Source: Adiantum capillus-veneris (lineage: Eukaryota; Streptophyta; Polypodiopsida; Polypodiales; Pteridaceae). From it: DNA of 64,000 bases. Where the stretch lies: assembly GCA_014529385.2 (NCBI GenBank), contig CM043963.1, positions 105,799,912 through 105,863,911 on the forward strand, in the 5' to 3' direction. The translations under genes were made by a program, and so were the position numbers. Below, in pieces: positions 57,262-64,000 of the stretch. Below the pieces are notes generated by a model, which was not told the DNA's origin, did no database searches, and saw nothing but the letters and a program-made list of their open reading frames with translations. Within the stretch, counting starts at the first letter, position 1, and every line of letters starts with the position of its first letter.

Positions 57262-58625
57262 TATTTGTAGGCATGGCTATCCTACACCTACTCTACTCAG
57301 GTTCCTCCACCGGTCGTGATCGAGACCTACACGAGCTCTCTCTTTACAAGACCAATACCTCCGTTCGATGGAGGAACTGTTTGGCTCCTACACTCCACAA
57401 CAGCTTATGACCTACAGTCTTTCTCCGTAGTCCACACATGGGGGAGTCAGGGAGGGACTCCTTTCCTCCAGAGCCTCGCACCGACGGCACCTCAATCTAC
57501 GGCCCCTTCTTATCGTCCTACTCCCCTTCCATCATAGGGTCCTACTCCCCTTTCATCGCACGGTCCCACTCCCATGGCATCATAGTGTCCTACGCCACTC
57601 CATTCCACTTTGCTTCGCTATAACACCGTCGATGAACTTCCTCTAGCGGCGAGCGTCGACCCTCGTCTCAAGGCAACGAGCGCCGAGAGAGACGAAGTGG
57701 CGATGGATCTTGTGGCTTCACTTGTTTTGGTAGTGGTGGAGGAACGAAGTCGCCTATTTCAGAGCGTGCCGTCCTTGATTGAGAGGACGAGGATACTGAC
57801 GCACCCATGCCAGACACTCATGGACGCTACTACAGGGTAAAAAATATGGCAGGGAGATGGACTTCAATACAGCACTGGGTGGAGCATTTCGATGCCATCT
57901 TCAAATTCTTATACATTCAACGTATAAGAACTGTTTTGTAAAGTTTAGAGACCAACTCTCCGATCATGCATGCTACATTAAGGACGTGATGCATGCTAGA
58001 TTTCTAAATTCCCCCGATCAACGTTGTTCACAACAATGGTTGGAGGTCTATATAAAAACATTTTTGAAAAACAAGCAGTCCAGTGTACGATGCGCAACAA
58101 CCAACCAGGTTAGAGAGATAGGAGTTATCGCAGTGGCAACGTGGCAGACGTGGAGTGGGAGTGGGCAATGCAAGAAAAGAGCGATCAGGCTGCAACGGGC
58201 TCATCCTAAAGACAACAACGTGAAGCTCACACTAGGCAAACTCCCTCGCACTATGGCTCAGGAGGCAAGGCAGGCTAGAAGTACAAATGTGTAAGATTGA
58301 TTAAATTATAACCTAAATCGGTGATTATAAAGATTAGAGTTGATGATTTATTATTGTTAATGCTAATTTAGGAAAATATCACTCTTACGCGACGAGTTTG
58401 ATACAAAATTTGATACTTGACGATGGTTGTTTGAGAACAAACACATCTCTCGCGAGCAATTCGACGCAGCGGTTGGATCACTACGAGCGGTAAGTTTAAA
58501 CAAGTAATTTTGTATCAATTGTTTTGAGCTGTTGGTAATTGTTTAATTTGGTTTGGGTTTATGTAGAGTCAAGGTGATTAAATGTACGTGCCTCTGGACG
58601 ACAACAAGAACGAGGAGGATTAGAT
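57262..58625 (+). pseudogene. TnpA-like transposase remnant
   Basis: After an acceptor-like TTATTTGTAG at 57261-57270 several frames show a degraded protein: MEELFGSYTPQQLMTYSLSP, a Pro/Ser-rich stretch (SYSPSIIGSYSPFIA), then a charged region (57857-58294), and further exon-like pieces RDEFDTKFDT ... HISREQFDAAVGSLRA (58380-58490, followed by GTAAGT) and a short last exon (58567-58624). The layout resembles the TnpA gene at 38.1-39.4 kb. Sequence similarity is weak. Confidence 0.4.
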
Positions 58626-58949
58626 AGAAAATATTTGTCCAAACTTTCGTAAAGTCTCAATGTGGCACAATGTATATACAACTATTTATATTTTATTTGT
58701 AACTTTTTTAAATAGTTGATCTTTTGCACATTAAATTGTCAAGGTAAAGTAAATTCAATTTCAATTCTTTGGTTTTTTTGTATACTCTTTCAAAAAACAA
58801 TTGATGTTTCATTGTTTTATGCACGTCAAAAGTAAAGGTGCTCATTTGGGCTTGCTTTCAAACCACTACCACGTTATGAGCCGCGCACACAATTTTTTCT
58901 CTCTTCATTTTTCTTTGTTTTTTTTGCGGCAATGTTAGTGGTTATAGAC

Positions 58950-59705
58950 TACTCCTCTTATAGTGAATCAATAAGCATTGGCGCAAGCAATGGTTGGAGC
59001 CCAACTGGGTGTCGATGGCAAATAACATTTTGGACCCCCAGTGGCCACCAACTATGAAGATCTTTCTATGGAAGGTGTTATGGGGGGCTATTTTGACTGG
59101 GGTTAAGATAGCAACTAGAGGAATAGGCTTAGATAGATGATTGGGGTGCAAAGCGGCAAGTGAAGATCCCCTTCACTTGTTTGAGGACTATCCAACCATG
59201 AGAGGCCTTGCGAGTAAAATATGCAAACAGATACAGAAGACCTAGAAGATTTTGTTCTTCAAGAATGATCTACTCTTGGGAGAGAAGCTTTTGAAGAACC
59301 AAGCTATTCGAATCACACAAATTGTCCACCTATACTACTTCAAACAAGTTTCCAAGTCTAGGAATTTATGCCTTTTCAAAAACAACTTACCGACATGCTG
59401 CTTCAAAGAGGACATGCTGCTTCAAAGAGAATATCCAAGAAAGTAGGGAAGTGATTGTATCTATTGGAAAAAGTGAAATTTGAGGAGTGGAAACAAACAT
59501 TAAAGGGATGGTAAAGGCCATCCCTGTCTCAATAACAACCAAATCACAAAATGTAACTATTTAAGTAATGTTTGTATGTCAAGGGATGTGTAGCTTTGAA
59601 ATGTATGTTATGATCGCTCAAGGCGCCTAACATCCTTTTTGATTGTACACTCCATGCTGGGCTATAATAATACATCCACTCAAAATTGTGAGTATGGTGA
59701 AAAAA
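58950..59705 (+). mobile_element. LINE 3' fragment
   Basis: Nucleotide text from 'agcattggcgcaagcaatgg' through 'aagatctttctatggaagg' and 'gattggggtgcaaagcgg' parallels the zf-RVT region of the LINE at 14 kb. All frames carry stops. It ends with the palindrome variant actcaaaattgtgagt at 59678-59693, then an A-tail. Confidence 0.78.
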
Positions 59706-59967
59706 AACTAGTCTTGCTTGGTTGGCCTTAAATCAGCCCATAAATATCGCAGTGAAAACAAATACAAATTTTGCTTAAAGAACAAGGACAATCTATCCAT
59801 CAAGAGATTATACCATTTATCTAATAATTCTTATGCTCATTTGGGAAAAAAATTCAATCCAACGTATTGCCTTTGAGGAACTAGGAACAAAGGGAACCAT
59901 TGTAAGAGTATGTGTGCGTGGATGTGTGTGTGTACAGTGCGGTGTAAGAGATGGAAGAGGGGGAGAG

Positions 59968-60112
59968 TGCATTGTGTGGGTGGAGAAACCCTTTAGAATG
60001 AGTGGCTCCATATTCTCTGTATATGTAAAAGAATAAGGATGGTGTAAGCAGTGGGTGGCCGGATACCGGACGTTCGATTTTGGGTAAAGGCAATTTGCCT
60101 TTAACCCCAACA
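59968..60112 (-). mobile_element. Copia LTR (family 3)
   Basis: Aligned to 5819-5952 and 9011-9143. On the minus strand it begins TGTTGGGGTTAAAGGC immediately after the polypurine tract TTTAAGTGGGAGGT (complement of 60113-60126), which matches the tract of Copia family 1. So it is the 3' LTR of a minus-strand element. Confidence 0.72.
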
Positions 60113-60400
60113 ACCTCCCACTTAAAGGCGAATGTGTCAATAAGTGGGTCCTACTTGTTAAACTACTAGTATGTACAAGGAAGTAGATGAGAGACTATCT
60201 AAACCTACACCCATTGTCTTACTCAGTTGATTTTCATGCAATCATATTAGCTCTAGTGATAAGCAAGCAAGCGTATCCACGCGATAAAGCCTACATGTAA
60301 ATCCCACAGACAGCTTTGTATGGTTTGCTCGAGTCTTACCATACACTGAGCGACATTTTCCGAGAAAACCAAAATCTGAGAAAATATTTATCTTCAACAT
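60113..60400 (-). mobile_element. Copia family 3 internal fragment
   Basis: Parallels 5953-6170 (aactactagtatgtacaag, catgtaaatcccacagac). No coding motif. It is probably the 3' untranslated internal part. Confidence 0.6.
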
Positions 60401-60834
60401 GAAGGATGAAGTAGAGGGGGACATGCCACCTAGGGACCATGCCTATAGTTTTCTTCTATATGCTATCTCTCTCTCTCTCTCTCTCTCTCTGGAATTGGTT
60501 CATCTTACATATTAACAATCTTAAGTAGAAGGTGCTAAGCCTTCAACTTCAAATCTCTCTCTCTCTCTATCTATCTATCTCTCTCTCTCTCTCTCACCAT
60601 AGCATATGCAAAACCACCTTCAAAGCCTAAGAGAGTAGTTATCTATGTGTATCAATTCTTCTCTTCACATCCTTATTCAATAGATGTGACTCGTGAGTCT
60701 TTGACTCCAAGAGTTGTAGGGCGTTGACATGCTACATACCACAAACGAGTGTTTTTTGACATGCTTTATTCAACAAAATCTTTGTAGGTTCTCAGCTACC
60801 TTTGAAGACTAGAAAAAAAGGATGATATGGCACT

Positions 60835-60870
<36 letters not shown>

Positions 60871-61007
60871 AATGATAGCCTAAGTGTGTGAGCATGAAGA
60901 CACAGGGAGATTTTCTTGTTCGATGCACGAGGAAGATCTAGGAGAGATAGGTATACGAGGCACCAATGGGCTCATGTCTAGGCATCGCAAGACAAAGAGG
61001 GCGGGTG

Positions 61008-61046
<39 letters not shown>

Positions 61047-61137
61047 GTCTACAAGGGAGGCGCACAAGGGAAAGCGCGAGGGGTGGGTCAGGGGCTACAA
61101 GAAGCATTGGAGGCATGCAAGGATGTAGTGGAGGCAA
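60401..61137. other. Unassigned, microsatellite-rich
   Basis: (CT)n at 60467-60491 and 60555-60596, (GA)n at 60838-60868, (CT)n at 61013-61042. No gene recognised. Confidence 0.6.
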
Positions 61138-61680
61138 GATGCTAGTATGGCAATTGAGATTTCCCTATAATGCTTCTCAAGAATGAATCTGCATTGGAGG
61201 CATGCAAGGGTGCAGTGGAGACAGGATGCTAGTATGGCAGTTGAGTTTTCCCTATAATGCTTCTCAAGAACAATGCTGCAATCACCTCCCTATTTTGTAG
61301 GCTAATGTCTATTTGCAGCTGGAGTAGTGAAGTGGAGACAGGATGCTAGTATGGCAGTTGAGTTTTCCCTATAATGCTTCTCAAGAACAAAGCTGCAATC
61401 ACCTCCCTATTTTGTAGGCTAATGTCTATTTGCAGCTGGAGTAGTGCAGTGGAGACAGGATGCTAGTATGGCAATTGAGTTTTCCCTACAATGCTTCTCA
61501 AGAACAAAGCTGCAATCACCTCCCTATTTTGTAGGCTAATGTCTATTTGCAGCTGGAGTAGTGCAGTGGAGACAGGATGCTAGTATGGCAATTGAGTTTT
61601 CCCTATAATGCTTCTCAAGAACAAAGCTGCAATCACCTCCCTATTTTGTAGGCTAATGTCTATTTGCAGTTGGAGTAGTT
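61138..61680. repeat. 117-bp tandem repeat, four copies plus a partial
   Basis: Units start gtggagacaggatgctagta at 61215, 61332, 61449 and 61566, exactly 117 bp apart and nearly identical. A diverged 77-bp partial unit starts at 61138. No coding frame persists through the array. Confidence 0.95.
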
Positions 61681-62742
61681 AGACCTCGGAGTGCAGTGGG
61701 ACCTCGGAAGGATATTGCAGTGCACAAATGATGACGAAGCATGCCATGACGGGGGGTGCATGAAGAAGGTCGAGAGGAGACCTTCCGCTTTTCTCTTAGA
61801 ATTTGAGATTCAAAACGAATGTGGAACCTAATTAATTGGTTTTTGACGATGAGGAGCTAATAGGCGTGTTCAATTTTTCAAGTGGGGTTTAATAGATAGA
61901 ATCTAGGGAGATGCTCCCATTCCTTTTGGGAGAGAAAGCCAAGACTTGGCGCGTGGAAGAGAGAGACAAAGAGATTCTGTTGCTAGCTGTAAATGTGGGT
62001 GCTCAGAGAGAAAGAGAAATTTTTGGCTTCTTGTTCATTGTGAATCCTTGCGCAAGAGTGTGGTCTGCTAGGACCTCAAGGAGCTGCAAGATCTCACTTC
62101 AAGGTGACGAGCACACTCGCCTGAGATAGAATCCTTGGAGGTGGAAGGATGAAGTGCTTGGTTTCTAGCTAGTTGTGCATCTCGGATGCGCAGAGAGATA
62201 GAGAGCCACTATTTTCCCACTACACGTTCTCAATTAAAAAAGAAATATTAAGATGGATATCAATGACTTTTTTTTGAAAAAAATCACAGATTTAAATAAC
62301 AAAATAGTTTTTGAATTTCCAACTTGAGTATTCATGTTTCTCTTCATACCTCTACTACTTTGAATTCCTCGCTTAACCTAAATTGATTTTCGAACTAAAC
62401 AGATGTTCTATTTTGATCAACAAGAATTATGAGTTCTTAATATGAGGGTAAAAGATGCAAAACCTGTAGAGGCTTAAATCCATGCTATCCAGGCCACATC
62501 ATGTCGTAGAGTCTCAATTCCCTTCAGTCAAACTTGTTTAAATTTTATACACATGTAGACTATCGTAATTTCTAGTTTCCATTGTATGCTATGGCTAAAA
62601 ATAATCAGTCCTACCTTCCTACATAGATACCAAGATAAATTTGACATTAAATGTGGTTGTATTGTATTTGGCTAACCAGTTTTCTCAAACAGTAATTCTG
62701 ATGGAACGTCAGAGTGCTCCTACATTTCAAAACTCCACTGTA
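61681..62742. other. Unassigned region
   Basis: About 61850-61930 holds a piece of the dispersed repeat also seen at 12.74 and 26.23 kb. The rest is AT-rich with no recognisable feature. Confidence 0.45.
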
Positions 62743-62778
62743 AGGCCATGGTCACACAGGGCATAGTAATCTGTAATT
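62743..62778. mobile_element. Left end of a Tourist-like MITE, split by CACTA
   Basis: GGCCATGGTCACACAGGGC ... ATCTGTA preceded by TAA matches the left end of the MITE at 10049. The second CACTA begins at 62779, so the MITE was its target. The right half lies outside the window. Confidence 0.55.
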
Positions 62779-63199
62779 CATTACAACAAAAAAAGGTGTC
62801 ATCGATGCAAATATCGACGCACTGCGTCGCTATGTGCATCGATATCCGTGTCCCTGTGAACCTGTCGCTATTTGCGACGCAGATATAGATGCAGATAGCG
62901 ACGCGCATAGCGACGCAGATAGCGACGACCATAACATAAATTTTTTTTCTTGGGCAGAGGGCAGGTAGCCTGGCCTGTGCCTAGTTAAAAGATGGACACA
63001 GCCACAGCCAGACTTCTTGCCCTCTGCCCAAGAAAGCGAGCAACACCAAAATCAACCATGCTCCCGCGCGCAGAAATTTCGGCAGAGTTCCCTTTGTTTT
63101 TACATAAACTTTTCAAAAAAAACCATATCATGTATACGCCTCCTACATGCTATCCATGTAGGATCTCACATGAGATTTAAGGCCAATGAAAGACAAGTA

Positions 63200-63475
63200 C
63201 CGTACCAACTGAAAAGCATAACCATAACGAACCATAACCATAACTTAAAAGCATAACCATAACGAACCATAATCATAACTTAAAAGCATAACCATAATGC
63301 AGATAACCATAACCATAAACAAAATTAACAATAACCATAAGCATAACCAGAAAGTTAAACATAACCATTAACAAAACCTGAACCATAACTATGTCTATCC
63401 AAGAATAGGAGAAATAACCATGTCTATACAATGACAATGACAATAATCATAACCATAAGGGAAACAATAACTGTC
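63200..63475. repeat. (AACCATAACCATA)-type minisatellite
   Basis: Irregular tandem array of CATAAC-based units, with a longer unit (aagcataaccataacgaaccataa(c/t)cataactta) repeated. Confidence 0.9.
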
Positions 63476-63652
63476 TGTACAAAAAAGAGACACAGAAGCG
63501 TGTCTGTGTCTCACAAAGCATATATATGAAATCTGGTCCACTAATGACTAGGCGTCGCAACCTACACATAGGACAACTCACAAAATTAGTATTGATATTA
63601 CTTCACATATACTTACTTAATTAAATCAACTCACACATATTAACGTCTCACC

Positions 63653-64000
63653 TCAAGCGATCAGCGATTTGAAGGCCTCCCAGTCTACAGGCTCTCCTGA
63701 AGCTTCAAGATCATTCAGTACTTCATAGATACCTCTGCAATATCTATCTGACTCCTCCTGGCATGTCGGAGCTCGATGCATCGCAAGATTCTGCGTTTAT
63801 ACAAAAATCAAAGTAATAAGAATACATAATTCATCGCGTTTTAAAAAACGCCATAGTTAAGATTGGATTAGAAACTCACAAACTCATAGCGAAAGGTGTC
63901 GAAACCTCCGTTGCCAAGATGAGATGTCCCCCTGGTCATCTGTCGTACTTGCACGGCCTCATGCTACTATCTGAACCGCGTGTCCGCTGTCCGCTCATCC
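63653..64000 (-). CDS. TnpA-like gene, last two exons (partial)
   Basis: The exon from beyond 64000 to 63880 reads EAVQVRQMTRGTSHLGNGGF and DTFRYEF, ending at donor TTT|GTGAGT. It corresponds to [17 protein letters not shown] of the first CACTA. The last exon 63790-63653 (after acceptor AACGCAG) reads NLAMHRAPTCQEESDRYCRG, IYEVLNDLEASGEPVDWEAF and KSLIA-stop. Two TAG codons appear in frame near 63965, so the copy is probably damaged. The rest lies outside the window. Confidence 0.6.

Larger units (their letters stand above)
62779..64000 (-). mobile_element. Second CACTA transposon, left end only
   Basis: Starts CATTACAACAAAAAAAGG (CACTA with one change), followed by subterminal GCGTCGCTAT/ATAGCGACGC repeats (62815-62930). 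Coding exons on the minus strand at 63653-63790 and beyond 63880 belong to a TnpA-like gene. The element continues past 64000. A 15-bp inverted pair (cttgggcagagggca and its complement) lies at 62950-62965 and 63020-63034. Confidence 0.75.

Noticed and set aside
61138-61680. CRISPR array
   Set aside because: Tandem units are contiguous without spacers, and the DNA is plant nuclear.

Overview
The window is nuclear DNA of a vascular land plant with a large, repeat-rich genome. The evidence is spliced genes with GT-AG introns, Copia, LINE, SINE, CACTA, Mutator-like, Tourist-like and Helitron elements, plant gene fragments (GDSL lipase, L-type lectin, heavy-metal-associated domain, PPR repeat), many GA/CT microsatellites and unusually long poly-C runs. 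The very long introns and the MYAKCG style of the PPR fragment would suit a fern or gymnosperm, but the species cannot be named from the sequence.

The only intact host gene I can build is a four-exon GDSL esterase/lipase on the minus strand, spread over about 39.3 kb (41386 down to 2089). Its exons lie at 41386-41104, 12093-11732, 11445-11181 and 2345-2089. Splice sites and phases join exactly to give 388 codons plus a stop. Intron 1 (29,010 bp) and intron 3 (8,835 bp) are packed with transposable elements, so most of the first 41 kb is intron of this one gene.

Layout. 1-1425: two LINE 3' fragments downstream of the gene. 2346-11180 (intron 3): a LINE 3' end with a 195-bp duplication, a SINE with target-site duplication, minus-strand and plus-strand Copia remnants, a solo LTR caught in a 175-bp inverted repeat, a Tourist-like MITE, a SINE-like tRNA head and a foldback element 80 bp past the exon 3 donor. 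12094-41103 (intron 1): a nearly full-length minus-strand LINE (13575-19810), a decayed Copia (20807-24926), a broken L-type lectin gene (25290-25736), a nearly complete Copia with 192-bp LTRs and a GATGA target duplication (26422-31832), a Mutator-type MITE with an 11-bp duplication (31850-32316), and a complete 7,473-bp CACTA transposon with ACT duplication (32481-39953) that carries a fragment of a heavy-metal-associated gene.

Upstream of the lipase (41.4-64 kb): a LINE fragment, a long unassigned microsatellite-rich stretch, a minus-strand Helitron remnant (Rep with HUH motif plus PIF1-type helicase) with a separate GIY-YIG endonuclease ORF just downstream, a PPR relic, a foldback element, a TnpA-like remnant, another LINE 3' fragment, a Copia LTR, a four-copy 117-bp tandem repeat, and at the right edge a second CACTA inserted into a Tourist-like MITE and running off the window.

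The LINE copies share a 16-bp palindrome (ACTCACAATTGTGAGT or variants) just before the poly-A tail, which looks like a conserved 3' hairpin used by this LINE family.
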